The notes beneath the pieces were generated by a model that was not told the origin of the DNA, did no database searches, and saw only the letters and a list, made by a program, of their open reading frames with translations. 64,000 nt of DNA, taken from Mycolicibacterium iranicum (GTDB taxonomy: Bacteria > Actinomycetota > Actinomycetes > Mycobacteriales > Mycobacteriaceae). How positions within the stretch are numbered: position 1 is the stretch's first letter; each line of letters begins with the position of its first letter. The position numbers and the translations under genes are program-made. Where the stretch lies: the NCBI RefSeq assembly GCF_002101705.1, contig NZ_LQPC01000018.1, forward strand, positions 1-64,000. Reading direction: 5' to 3'. Positions 40,794 through 49,839 of the stretch are shown piece by piece.

Positions 40794-42401
40794 ATGCCAT
40801 CGATCATCTGCAGCCATCTGTCCTTCGCGTGGCCCGACGACACGCCACTGTTCACCGATCTGTCCTTCTCCGCCGGCCCCGGCCGCACCGGGCTCGTCGC
40901 GCCCAACGGCGCAGGCAAGAGTGCACTGTTGCGACTCGTCGCCGGTGAACTGCAGCCCGCCGAGGGCGTGGTGACCGTCGACGGCGTCATCGGGTATCTG
41001 CCTCAGACACTTCCCCTGCGCGACGACCGCAGTGTCGCAGAAGTCCTCGGCATCGCGGCCGTCATCGACGCACTGAACGCCTTGGCCGCAGGCGATTCCA
41101 GCGACAGTGTGTTCACCGCGATCGGCGACGACTGGGATGTCGAAGAACGCGCCCGGGTACAACTCGACCGACTCGGGCTCGCGCACGTCGGTCTAAACCG
41201 GTCGCTGCGGTCGCTGTCAGGCGGTGAGGTCGTGACGCTCGGGCTAGCCCGGGAGTTGCTCCGTCGCCCCGACATTCTGCTGCTCGACGAACCCACCAAC
41301 AATCTCGACGTCGACGCAAGGCAACGGCTGTACGAGGCGCTCGACGACTTCGCGGGCTGTCTGTTGCTGGTCAGTCACGACCGGGTGCTGCTCGACCGGA
41401 TGGACCGTATCGCCGAGCTCCGCCGCAACGAAATCACCTACTATGGAGGCAATTTCACCGCCTATCAGAACATGGTGGCCGAGTCGCAGCGTGCTGCCGA
41501 AGATGCGGTGCGCAATGCCGAGCAGACATTGAAGCGCGAGAAGCGGCAACGCCAACAGGCCCGGGAGCGGGCCGACAAGAAAGCAAGTACCGCCGCACGT
41601 ACGGTCAAAGACGCCGGCCTGCCGAGGATCGTCGCAGGGGCGATGAAGCGCCGGGCGCAGGAGACGTCCGGGCGCAACGATGACGTCCACGCCAGACGGG
41701 TCGACGATGCCGCATCACGCCTCGACGCTGCTGAGCGCGCGTTGCGCGACGACGACGCTCTCGTGGTCGACCTGCCCGAAACATCTATACCGTCTAGTCG
41801 AATGGTGCTGGAAGCCAGGGGATTACGGATCACCAGGGGCAGCCGCACGCTGGTCGACGGTCTCGACCTGATGGTGCGCGGTCCGGAGCGGATCGCGTTG
41901 ACCGGACCCAACGGAGCGGGGAAGACGACGGTGTTGCGCGCGCTTCTGGGTGAACTCGCACCGGATGCGGGCACAGTCACCGTCGCCGGCGGGAGAGTCG
42001 CGTATTTGTCGCAACGCCTTGACCTGCTCGACGACGACCGTACCGTCGCCGAAAATCTCGCGGCTTCGGCCCCGAGCCTGTCGACCACGCGACGCAGACA
42101 CCTTTTGGCGCAGTTCCTGTTTCGCGATGAAGCCGTGGATCGTCGGGTAGGGGTCCTGTCGGGCGGAGAGAGATTGCGCGCCACGCTGGCGTGTGTGATG
42201 TTCGCCGAACCCGCGCCACAGCTGCTCCTTCTCGACGAGCCGACTAACAACCTCGACCTGGTCAGCGTCGGGCAACTCGAGAGCGCCCTGCTCGCCTATC
42301 AGGGAGCGTTCATCGTCGTGAGCCACGATGCAACGTTTATCGACGCGGTCGGTGTGGATCGAGTGTTGCGCCTCGACGGGGGCAGTCTTCGGGAGCTCTA
42401 G
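40794..42401 (+). CDS. ABC-F ATPase, probable ribosome-protection protein
   Basis: A 535-residue protein with two ABC domains and no membrane segments. Walker A motifs are GLVAPNGAGKSALL and ALTGPNGAGKTTVL; the signatures are SLSGGE and LSGGERLR; Walker B ends are LLLDEPTNNLDVDA and LLLDEPTNNLDLVS. The linker (about 230-310) is long, basic and alpha-helical (REKRQRQQARERADKKAS), as in antibiotic-resistance ABC-F proteins that reach the peptidyl-transferase centre. It probably dislodges ribosome-binding antibiotics or rescues stalled ribosomes. The leader ORF and hairpin upstream support drug-inducible control. Stop codon overlaps the convergent Esp-like gene by 4 nt. Confidence 0.87.
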   Translation: MPSIICSHLSFAWPDDTPLFTDLSFSAGPGRTGLVAPNGAGKSALLRLVAGELQPAEGVVTVDGVIGYLPQTLPLRDDRSVAEVLGIAAVIDALNALAAGDSSDSVFTAIGDDWDVEERARVQLDRLGLAHVGLNRSLRSLSGGEVVTLGLARELLRRPDILLLDEPTNNLDVDARQRLYEALDDFAGCLLLVSHDRVLLDRMDRIAELRRNEITYYGGNFTAYQNMVAESQRAAEDAVRNAEQTLKREKRQRQQARERADKKASTAARTVKDAGLPRIVAGAMKRRAQETSGRNDDVHARRVDDAASRLDAAERALRDDDALVVDLPETSIPSSRMVLEARGLRITRGSRTLVDGLDLMVRGPERIALTGPNGAGKTTVLRALLGELAPDAGTVTVAGGRVAYLSQRLDLLDDDRTVAENLAASAPSLSTTRRRHLLAQFLFRDEAVDRRVGVLSGGERLRATLACVMFAEPAPQLLLLDEPTNNLDLVSVGQLESALLAYQGAFIVVSHDATFIDAVGVDRVLRLDGGSLREL

Positions 42402-43141
42402 CTGATCGCAGGCCGTGTCGGCGCGGGTTGCGGCTCGGCGGGAGGAATCGGGGCGGGCTCGGTGGTGGATTGCGGTCCTTCGGCCGCATCGTCTTCGGCG
42501 CGCTCGTCAGGCTTGTCCTCGGCGTCCTCGTCGTCGCGCTCCGGGGTGTTCTCCTCGGCCGGTTCTGCAGTGGGTGAAGTGGCGGGAATCTCAGGGGACT
42601 CTGAACCTGTTGCCCCCGAACCGCTCTGCTGAAGGCCCTGCATCAACTGCTGAGGCAGCTGCTGCAAAGGCTGGGCGAGGGCCGCCAGCGGCGCCGCGAG
42701 CGCCTGGCCGATCTGCCCGAGCTGGCTCAGCTGTCCCACCGCCTGGCCGAGGGCGTCCGTCGCGCCGCCCCCTGGTGAGCTCGTCGCAGCGGCGCCGCCC
42801 GGCGAACCTGTAGCGGCACCACCGGGCCCCTGCGCGATCTGATCCGCCGCCGCCCGGATCGCGTCGCCGCCCCTCTGGTCACCGCGCTCGTAGGCCGCCG
42901 CGGACTGGTGCAACAACTCCGAGATCAGTTCGCCCGCGGACTGCGTGCCGGCGATCGTGCTCGCCCTGCTCCCCAGCGCTCCGCTCAGCGCGGCGTCGAC
43001 GGCAGCGGCGATGGTTCCATGGGAGGCGCCAACCGAACCGGGCGGTGCCGCGGAAAGTGAGCCCAGACCTGCGGCGACACCGGTATGAATGTCCCCAAGG
43101 GAGCGCACCCCATTCGCATCCACCGACAGGGACTCGGTCAT
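42398..43141 (-). CDS. EspC-like (DUF2580) Pro/Ala-rich protein, possible type VII secretion substrate
   Basis: A 247-residue protein. The N-terminal ~100 residues form an alpha-helical domain like EspC/DUF2580 proteins (ESLSVDANGVRSLGDIHTG; HQSAAAYERGDQ). The middle is Gly/Ser/Gln-rich (QQLPQQLMQGLQQSGSG) and the C-terminus is a disordered, acidic Pro/Glu-rich tail. GGAGG precedes the ATG by 7 nt. Export by an ESX system is plausible because the family contains such substrates, but no ESX genes are nearby. It occupies the position of Rv1203c in the conserved order. Confidence 0.65.
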   Translation of the reverse strand: MTESLSVDANGVRSLGDIHTGVAAGLGSLSAAPPGSVGASHGTIAAAVDAALSGALGSRASTIAGTQSAGELISELLHQSAAAYERGDQRGGDAIRAAADQIAQGPGGAATGSPGGAAATSSPGGGATDALGQAVGQLSQLGQIGQALAAPLAALAQPLQQLPQQLMQGLQQSGSGATGSESPEIPATSPTAEPAEENTPERDDEDAEDKPDERAEDDAAEGPQSTTEPAPIPPAEPQPAPTRPAIS

Positions 43142-43244
43142 GACCACACCTCCGGACTCCTCGCTTCGATGGTAAGAGCGCGACGTCGGGCCTCCGCGCA
43201 CCAAAAGTCTGCAGGCGGCACCCGCAGGGTCGTAGCGTCGGCAC

Positions 43245-43448
43245 GTGGACGTTCTCAAGATCGCCTTGCTGGTGTTCCTGGCCGTGGCGGTGCTCACAGT
43301 CGTGGTGGTGTTTATCCGCGCAGTGGTGACGAAAGGCTTTCCCGACCGCCGATCCTCCGAGCACTTCGACCAGATCTACTACGGCGCCATGCCGCCGACA
43401 CCCAAGCCGCCCTGGGTGGACGACCGCGACGACAAGCCGCGCGACTAG
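43245..43448 (+). CDS. Small single-pass membrane protein
   Basis: A 67-residue protein starting with GTG. Residues 5-28 (KIALLVFLAVAVLTVVVVFI within this span) form one transmembrane helix; the remainder is a polar tail containing PPTPKPPWVDDRDD. It is divergent from the EspC-like gene with 103 bp between the starts and converges on the large ATPase gene, overlapping its stop by 4 nt. Function unknown. Confidence 0.6.
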   Translation: MDVLKIALLVFLAVAVLTVVVVFIRAVVTKGFPDRRSSEHFDQIYYGAMPPTPKPPWVDDRDDKPRD

Positions 43449-45445
43449 CCCCGATCCACCGCTTTCGCCAGCGCCTCGCGCCCGAACGCGCAGTCGACCT
43501 CGCCGGACAGGCGTTTCAGCGATTCACCGGCCCGCGGGTCACCCAACCGCACGCCGTCGAGGGACGCTCTCAGCGCGACCGCCGTCTGTCCGCCGCGCTC
43601 CGCCGCTTTCACGGCCTCCCGGACCGCAGCCACCGCCCCGTGATCGTCGCGGCGGGCCGCCATCGTCCACGCCCGCGCCAGCGCCAGCTCCGGGGCGAAC
43701 AGCATCGACTTCAGACCGTGCCGAGACTCGGCGCGCGACAACGCTTTTCCCGCCTCCACAGTCTGGCCGAGCTGGCCCAGTGCCTGTGCGAGCAGCATCC
43801 ACGCCAGCGGCCCCCACGAATACCCGGTGGGGGCCAGCGTCGCCGCGGCCTCGCGCAGCAAGGTCACCGCACGTGGCAGCTCACCCGCAGCGATCAGGGC
43901 ATCGGCGATCAGCACCTCGCCGATCGCGCGCCCAGGCTGACGACGCTGGGCGAGATCGGTCAACCGCTGGGCCAGGCCGAGCGCCTTTTCCGGCTCGCCG
44001 GTCATCACCAGTGTCGTCGTCTGACCGAATCCACTGGTGAACCGCAGCAGCCCCGGCTGGCCGGCGCTCAGCGCCCGCTCGGCCAACGCGTCGACGTCGG
44101 AAAACCGACCCATCCGCGCCGAACTCAGCGCGGCAGCCGAGGCTGCCCAACCCACGGCGGTGTCGTCGGCATCCGGTGATTCCAAAACCTCGGCCGCGAT
44201 TTCCCTTGCCCGGCTGACATTGCCGGCATTCATTGTGAACGTCGCGGACAGGGCGTCCAACGTGATCCGCGCTGTCGGTGACGACACCTTTCCCCGGGTG
44301 GCACGCAGAAACGCCGTTGCCCGTTCTGGTTCGGACAGCATCCAGAACTGATTGGCCGCTGTCGGCAGCGCCCACGCCATCAACTCGTCCTCGGTCAGTT
44401 CGCCGGGATCGATTGCGGCGAGAACGGAGTCGGCCTCCCGTCCGCGACCCTGCCAGGCAAGCGCATAGCCGACGGTCAGCCGGGCATCGAGGTCCGACGA
44501 CTGCCCGAGCGCGGCCCGACCCAGACGTTCGCTGAGTTCGAGGTCGCCGAGCCGCAGCGCCTCGCGAGCCGCGGCACACACCTCGGACGCCGACTGAGGA
44601 CGATCGCTGCCGATAGCCAGCGCCGCCATCCGCAGTTGTCCCACCACCCCGGAGCTGCCAGCCGACAGGCGTTCGACCATGGCGGTGCGCAACCGCCGCA
44701 GATCGGGCCCGCCCATCGCGTCCCGGACCGCGTCGAGGAACAGCGGATGCGCCGGGCGCAGGCCGTCGTCCGTTTCGACGACCGCGCCGCTTTCGAGCGC
44801 CGCACCCACCGCGTCGTGGCCCGCGAGCGCTTCCGCGTCAACGCGCGGCAGCGGATCTGCCACCGACAGGAATTCCAGCACCCGGTGCGCTGCGGCAGGC
44901 AGCGTCTCGACGAATTCGGCGACCTGCGCCATCAACCGGCTGTCGTCGTGGCCCGGGGGCTGCAGGTCGACTCGCGTCAGCAGACCGTCGCGCCACAGGG
45001 CGGTCACCTCGGCCGGCACCGGGCCGGCGTTCACCGTCGCGGTGACGAGCAGGCGCGCCGTACCCGCCAGCGCCAGCTGATAGACGAGTGCGGCCGACAG
45101 CGTGTCCAGCAGGTGCGCATCGTCGACGATCAGCAGCCGCCCGTCCCCGAGCGTCTCCCTCGCGGCCCGCAACACCGTGGTGGTCGTGCCCGTCTCCGGC
45201 ACGTCGAGAAGTCTCTCGAACGCGGCGAACGGAACTGCCTGCCGCGACGCCGTCGCGCACACCCACTCGACGCGGGGAAAACCCGCGCCAACGCGTTCGG
45301 CGGCGAGCCGCACCAGCGTCGTCTTGCCGACACCCGCCGGACCGATCAGCACCGCGCCGGCGCGGGTGCGCACCCCGAATTCGAGCTGGTCGAGGGCCGG
45401 CTCGGTGGGAGCGATCACCCATCCGAGAGGCAGAGGCGCAGGCAC
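43445..45445 (-). CDS. LAL-type AAA/ATPase lacking a DNA-binding domain
   Basis: A 666-residue protein. Residues 1-240 form an AAA/STAND ATPase with Walker A LIGPAGVGKTTLVRLAAE and Walker B LLIVDDAHLLD. The rest is helical and TPR-like, without the C-terminal LuxR helix-turn-helix that such large ATP-binding LuxR regulators normally have. It is like Rv1204c of M. tuberculosis in position and in this absence. The start is a GTG at 45445. It diverges from the LOG gene with 31 bp between starts. It may regulate through protein partners rather than DNA. Confidence 0.78.
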   Translation of the reverse strand: MPAPLPLGWVIAPTEPALDQLEFGVRTRAGAVLIGPAGVGKTTLVRLAAERVGAGFPRVEWVCATASRQAVPFAAFERLLDVPETGTTTTVLRAARETLGDGRLLIVDDAHLLDTLSAALVYQLALAGTARLLVTATVNAGPVPAEVTALWRDGLLTRVDLQPPGHDDSRLMAQVAEFVETLPAAAHRVLEFLSVADPLPRVDAEALAGHDAVGAALESGAVVETDDGLRPAHPLFLDAVRDAMGGPDLRRLRTAMVERLSAGSSGVVGQLRMAALAIGSDRPQSASEVCAAAREALRLGDLELSERLGRAALGQSSDLDARLTVGYALAWQGRGREADSVLAAIDPGELTEDELMAWALPTAANQFWMLSEPERATAFLRATRGKVSSPTARITLDALSATFTMNAGNVSRAREIAAEVLESPDADDTAVGWAASAAALSSARMGRFSDVDALAERALSAGQPGLLRFTSGFGQTTTLVMTGEPEKALGLAQRLTDLAQRRQPGRAIGEVLIADALIAAGELPRAVTLLREAAATLAPTGYSWGPLAWMLLAQALGQLGQTVEAGKALSRAESRHGLKSMLFAPELALARAWTMAARRDDHGAVAAVREAVKAAERGGQTAVALRASLDGVRLGDPRAGESLKRLSGEVDCAFGREALAKAVDRG

Positions 45446-45476
45446 ACGCCGGAGTCTATGTCGCTAGGTTGGTGAT

Positions 45477-46040
45477 GTGTCCCGAGATCCAGACCGTGAG
45501 TGGGCAGTCTGCGTCTACTGCGCATCGGGCCCGGTTCACCCCGAGCTGTTGGCGCTGGCAAGCAAAGTCGGAAAGGGCATCGCCGATCGCGGTTGGACCC
45601 TTGTGTCGGGCGGGGGCAACGTCTCGGCGATGGGGGCGGTGGCGGCCGCCGCGCGCTCGCACGGCGGATACACAGTGGGGGTGATCCCCAAGGCTCTCGT
45701 GCACAGGGAAGTCGCCGACACCGAAGCCGACGAACTCGTCGTCACCGACACGATGCGGGAACGCAAGCAGGTGATGGAGGACCGCGCCGATGCGTTCATT
45801 GCGCTGCCCGGCGGCATCGGAACCCTCGAAGAATTCTTTGAAGCCTGGACAGCGGGCTATTTGGGTATGCACACGAAGCCGATCGTGATGCTCGACACTG
45901 TTGGGCACTACGACGGTCTCCTGGCATGGCTGCGGGGGTTGGTCGGAACCGGGTACGTCGCTGAGGGTGCGATGCGGCGTCTCGTTGTCGTCGATGACGT
46001 GGACGACGCTCTGGCTGCCTGCGCTCCACCGCTAGGGTGA
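45477..46040 (+). CDS. LOG-family cytokinin-activating phosphoribohydrolase
   Basis: A 187-residue LOG (TIGR00730) protein. The signature PGGIGTLEE is at residues 111-119 and the upstream MRERKQVM segment is conserved. These enzymes hydrolyse cytokinin 5'-monophosphates to free cytokinins; the M. tuberculosis orthologue Rv1205 is reported to do so and is degraded by the proteasome. GTG at 45477 lies close to the divergent ATPase start. Followed 33 bp later by fadD6, probably co-transcribed. Confidence 0.9.
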   Translation: MSRDPDREWAVCVYCASGPVHPELLALASKVGKGIADRGWTLVSGGGNVSAMGAVAAAARSHGGYTVGVIPKALVHREVADTEADELVVTDTMRERKQVMEDRADAFIALPGGIGTLEEFFEAWTAGYLGMHTKPIVMLDTVGHYDGLLAWLRGLVGTGYVAEGAMRRLVVVDDVDDALAACAPPLG

Positions 46041-46073
46041 CCCACAAAAATCGAAGCGGAGGAAAAACGGCCG

Positions 46074-47879
46074 ATGACCGAGCAGAAGTCCGGGACCCGT
46101 CACAGCGTCGGGTTGATCGATATCGCCAAGCAGGTTCCGGGTCTGCTGAAGGACACGCCGACGATGGTGCGCGGCGTCGTCACCGGCTTCGGTGCCAGGC
46201 CATCGGCGAAGACCTCGATCGGAAAGGTCTTCCAGGAGCGCGCAGCCCAACATGCAGGCAATGTGTTTCTGAAGTTCGAGGACACCGAGATCACCTACGG
46301 CGAGGCCAACGAGATGGTCAACCGCTATGCGGCGGTGCTGGCCGCCAAGGGTGTCGGCCACGGTGACGTCGTCGGCATCATGATGCGCAACTCGCCCGAA
46401 CCGATTCTGCTGATGCTCGCGGCGGTCAAGTGCGGGGCGATCTCGGGGATGCTGAACTTCCACCAGCGTGATGAGGTGCTCAAGCACAGCCTGGGCTTGC
46501 TGGACGCGGCGGTGGTGGTCGCCGAGACCGAGTTCGTCGAGCACATCACCGACTCGGGCGCCGACACCGACGGGCTGATGACGCTCGACGACCTCAAGCA
46601 ACTCGCCGAGACCGCGCCGACCTCCAACCCCGCAACCACCGCGGCAGTGCTGGCCAAGGACAAGGCGTTCTACATCTTCACCTCGGGCACCACCGGGATG
46701 CCGAAGGCCAGCGTCATGACCCACTACCGCTGGCTGCGGGCTCTCGCCGGCTTCGGCGGTCTCGGGATGCGGCTGAACTCTCACGACACGCTGTACTGCT
46801 GCCTGCCGCTCTACCACAACAACGCGCTGACGGTGGCGCTGTCCTCGGTGGTGAACACGGGTGCCGCGCTGGCCATCGGTAAGTCGTTCTCGGCATCGAA
46901 GTTCTGGGACGACGTGATCCGCTACGACGCCACCGCGTTCGTCTATATCGGCGAGGTCTGCGCGTATCTGCTTAACCAGCCGGAGAAGCCGACCGACCGC
47001 CAGCACAAGGTGCGGGTCATCTGTGGCAACGGGTTGCGGCCGGCGATCTGGGACGACTTCACCCAACGCTTCGGCATCAAGCGGGTCTGCGAGTTCTACT
47101 CGGCCAGCGAAAGCAATACGGCGTTCGTCAACTTCTTCAACCTCGACAAGACCACGGGCATCTGTCCCAGCCCGGTGGCCTTCGTCGAGTACGACGAATC
47201 CGGCGACCCGGTCCGCGACGACAACGGCCGAGTCAAGAAGGTCAAGAACGGCGAGCCCGGCCTTCTGCTGTCGAAGGTCAGCAGCTTCCAGCCCTTCGAC
47301 GGCTACACCGACAAGAAGGAGTCGGAGAAGAAGCTCGTCCGCGACGCCTTCAAGGAGGGTGACGTCTGGTTCAACACCGGCGACCTGATGCGGGCGCAGG
47401 GCTTCGGGCATGCGGCGTTCACCGACCGGCTCGGTGACACCTTCCGCTGGAAAGGCGAGAACGTGGCCACCACCGAGGTCGAGGCCGCCCTGTCCACCGA
47501 TTCGCAGGTCGAGGAGGCCACGGTGTTCGGCGTCGAGGTGCCCGACACCGGCGGAAAGGCCGGCATGGCCGCGATCCAGCTCAAAGAAGGCAAGGAGTTC
47601 GACGGCAAGGCGCTGGCGAAGGCGGCCTTCGACAAGCTGCCCGGCTATGCCGTGCCGCTGTTCGTGCGCGTCGTGGAGGAACTGGCTCACACGTCGACCT
47701 TCAAGAGTCAGAAGGGTGACCTGCGCAAGGAGGGCTACGGCGGTTCCAGTGGCGAGGGCGACGAAGACGACGTGAAGGTTGAAGACCCGATCTTCGTGCT
47801 GTCGGGCCGCGACGAGGGCTACGTCGAGTTCTACGAGGAGTACCTCGTCGAGGTCAAGGACGGCAAGAAGCCCAAGTAG
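46074..47879 (+). CDS. fadD6: Very-long-chain acyl-CoA synthetase FadD6
   Basis: A 601-residue AMP-forming fatty acyl-CoA synthetase of the FATP/FadD6 group. Motifs are YIFTSGTTGMPKAS, RVCEFYSASE (ESxxGxT-like region), WFNTGDLMRAQG and the lysine-bearing HTSTFKSQKGDLRKEG. It activates long-chain fatty acids, possibly with transport into the cell. It matches Rv1206 in position and length. The ATG at 46074 follows GGAGGAAA at 46060-46067. A hairpin begins 6 nt after the stop. Confidence 0.92.
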   Translation: MTEQKSGTRHSVGLIDIAKQVPGLLKDTPTMVRGVVTGFGARPSAKTSIGKVFQERAAQHAGNVFLKFEDTEITYGEANEMVNRYAAVLAAKGVGHGDVVGIMMRNSPEPILLMLAAVKCGAISGMLNFHQRDEVLKHSLGLLDAAVVVAETEFVEHITDSGADTDGLMTLDDLKQLAETAPTSNPATTAAVLAKDKAFYIFTSGTTGMPKASVMTHYRWLRALAGFGGLGMRLNSHDTLYCCLPLYHNNALTVALSSVVNTGAALAIGKSFSASKFWDDVIRYDATAFVYIGEVCAYLLNQPEKPTDRQHKVRVICGNGLRPAIWDDFTQRFGIKRVCEFYSASESNTAFVNFFNLDKTTGICPSPVAFVEYDESGDPVRDDNGRVKKVKNGEPGLLLSKVSSFQPFDGYTDKKESEKKLVRDAFKEGDVWFNTGDLMRAQGFGHAAFTDRLGDTFRWKGENVATTEVEAALSTDSQVEEATVFGVEVPDTGGKAGMAAIQLKEGKEFDGKALAKAAFDKLPGYAVPLFVRVVEELAHTSTFKSQKGDLRKEGYGGSSGEGDEDDVKVEDPIFVLSGRDEGYVEFYEEYLVEVKDGKKPK

Positions 47880-47884
47880 GAGGC

Positions 47885-47933
47885 GAATCGGGCGCGCAAA
47901 ACGACGCTGAGCGTCGTCGAGCGCGCCGGATTC
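47885..47933. terminator. Hairpin repeat after fadD6 (ACGCTGAGCGT family)
   Basis: Outer GAATCGGGCGCGC pairs with GCGCGCCGGATTC and the inner ACGACGCTGAGCGTCGT (47901-47917) is a perfect odd palindrome, giving a long stem. It starts 6 nt after the fadD6 stop and ends 24 nt before folP2. The inner core and the CGAGCGCGCC right arm are the same as at the dapC end (20130-20166), so this is a dispersed terminator-like repeat. Confidence 0.7.
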
Positions 47934-47956
47934 ACGGCGAAACGTAGCCTGGTGAC

Positions 47957-48832
47957 GTGCAGTCGACGTTTCTGGGGCGCCCGGTGGCGGGTGATCGCGC
48001 GCTGATCATGGCGATCGTGAATCGCACCCCGGATTCGTTCTACGACCGCGGCGCGACGTTCACCGACGACGCGGCCAAAGAAGCCGCGCATCGCGTCGTC
48101 GCCGACGGCGCCGACATCGTCGACGTCGGCGGGGTCAAAGCCGGTCCGGGCGAGATGGTCGACGTCGACGAGGAGATCGCACGCGTTGTGCCGTTCATCG
48201 AATGGTTGCGTGGCACCTTTCCGGATCAGCTGATCAGCGTCGACACCTGGCGCGCAGAGGTCGCCAAACAGGCATGCGCGGCGGGTGCGGACCTCATCAA
48301 CGACACCTGGGCTGGCGCCGATCCCGACCTGCCCGGGGTCGCGGCCGAGTTCAACGCCGGCCTGGTCTGCTCCCATACCGGCGGTGCGGCCCCGCGGACA
48401 CGGCCGTTCCGCGTCAACTACGGGCTGTCCGAGCGGGGCGTGGTCGACGACGTCATCGCCGAGGTGACCTCAGCGGGCGAGCGCGCCGCAGCGCTCGGCG
48501 TGCGGCGGGACGGCATCGTCATCGATCCGACCCACGATTTCGGCAAGAACACTTATCACGGTCTTAGTTTGTTGCGCCACGTGGAAGACCTTGTAAAAAC
48601 TGGATGGCCGGTCCTGATGGCGCTCAGCAACAAGGATTTCGTCGGGGAAACTCTGGGTGTGAGCCTCACTGAACGCCTGGAGGGCACCCTGGCCGCGACG
48701 GCACTCGCCGCCGCGGCGGGAGCCGCGATGTTCCGGGTGCACGAGGTGGGGCCCACACGTCGGGTACTGGAGATGGTTGCGTCGATCCAAGGCGCCCGTC
48801 CGCCGAAACGCACGGTGAGGGGATTGGCATGA
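47957..48832 (+). CDS. folP2: Dihydropteroate synthase homologue FolP2
   Basis: A 291-residue protein of the DHPS family. The pterin-site segments are recognisable but altered: NRTPDSFYDRGATF instead of NVTPDSFSDGG, VDVGGVKAGPG instead of DIGGESTRPG, and DPTHDFGK. M. tuberculosis FolP2 is reported to lack dihydropteroate synthase activity; the changes here fit that. Its gene overlaps gpgS by 4 nt (ATGA), so it may have a role connected to the glucosylglycerate pathway. GTG start with no strong ribosome site. Confidence 0.9.
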   Translation: MQSTFLGRPVAGDRALIMAIVNRTPDSFYDRGATFTDDAAKEAAHRVVADGADIVDVGGVKAGPGEMVDVDEEIARVVPFIEWLRGTFPDQLISVDTWRAEVAKQACAAGADLINDTWAGADPDLPGVAAEFNAGLVCSHTGGAAPRTRPFRVNYGLSERGVVDDVIAEVTSAGERAAALGVRRDGIVIDPTHDFGKNTYHGLSLLRHVEDLVKTGWPVLMALSNKDFVGETLGVSLTERLEGTLAATALAAAAGAAMFRVHEVGPTRRVLEMVASIQGARPPKRTVRGLA

Positions 48833-49788
48833 CCGTTCTGTCTGATCGCGTGGACGAATTGACCGCGCACGGGGTGGCCGATCATCCCTGGTTGAGTGAT
48901 CACAGCTGGAGCCGGCCGACCTGGACGATCGCCGAGTTGGAAGCCGCCAAGCGCGGGCGGACCGTGTCCGTGGTGCTTCCTGCGCTCAACGAAGAGGAGA
49001 CCGTCGCCAGCGTCGTGGAGACGATCACCCCGCTGCTGGGCGGTCTCGTGGACGAGCTGATCGTGCTCGATTCCGGTTCCACCGACGACACCGAGATCCG
49101 CGCGGTCGCCGCGGGGGCCAGGGTGGTGAGCCGTGAGGTCGCACTGCCCGAGGTGGCGCCGCAGGCCGGCAAGGGCGAAGTCCTGTGGCGCTCGTTGGCC
49201 GCGACGACCGGCGATGTCATCGCCTTCGTCGACTCCGACCTGATCGACCCCGATCCGATGTTCGTGCCCAAGTTGCTCGGTCCGCTGTTGACGGCCGAGG
49301 GCGTGCATCTGGTCAAGGGCTTCTACCGGCGCCCGCTGAAGGTCAGTGGCAAGGAGGATGCCAACGGTGGTGGCCGCGTCACCGAGTTGGTCGCGCGTCC
49401 GCTGCTGGCCGCACTGCGTCCCGAGCTGATGTGCCTCTACCAGCCGCTGGGTGGCGAGTACGCCGGCACCCGCGAGCTGCTGACCGCGGTGCCGTTCGCT
49501 CCTGGCTACGGTGTGGAGATCGGGCTGCTGATCGACACGTACGACCGGCTCGGGCTCGATGCCATCGCCCAGGTCAATCTCGGGGTGCGCACCCACCGCA
49601 ACCGGCCGCTGACGGAGCTGGCATCGATGAGCAGGCAGGTCATCGCCACGCTGCTGTCGCGGTGCGGCGTCCCGGACTCCGGGGTCGGGCTGACTCAGTT
49701 CTTCGCCGACGGTGAGGACTACACCCCGCGGACGTCGACGGTGTCGCTGGCGGACCGCCCGCCGATGATCACGCTGCGCCCGCGCTAG
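48829..49788 (+). CDS. gpgS: Glucosyl-3-phosphoglycerate synthase GpgS
   Basis: A 319-residue GT81 glycosyltransferase. The nucleotide-sugar site has VVLPALNEEETVASVV and VLDSGSTDDT, and the metal-binding DSD is D135-S-D137 in IAFVDSDLIDPDPM. It makes glucosyl-3-phosphoglycerate from UDP-glucose and 3-phosphoglycerate, the first step of 6-O-methylglucose lipopolysaccharide synthesis. Length and position match Rv1208. Translationally coupled to folP2. Confidence 0.96.
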   Translation: MTVLSDRVDELTAHGVADHPWLSDHSWSRPTWTIAELEAAKRGRTVSVVLPALNEEETVASVVETITPLLGGLVDELIVLDSGSTDDTEIRAVAAGARVVSREVALPEVAPQAGKGEVLWRSLAATTGDVIAFVDSDLIDPDPMFVPKLLGPLLTAEGVHLVKGFYRRPLKVSGKEDANGGGRVTELVARPLLAALRPELMCLYQPLGGEYAGTRELLTAVPFAPGYGVEIGLLIDTYDRLGLDAIAQVNLGVRTHRNRPLTELASMSRQVIATLLSRCGVPDSGVGLTQFFADGEDYTPRTSTVSLADRPPMITLRPR

Positions 49789-49839
49789 GACCCCGCGTCT
49801 GCGGGGGAGCTTGTCGCCGCCGTCGGGCAAGATCGAGGC

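Noticed and set aside
46032..47690. 552-residue open frame antisense to fadD6
   Set aside because: No recognisable domain; its codon pattern mirrors the third-position GC of fadD6.
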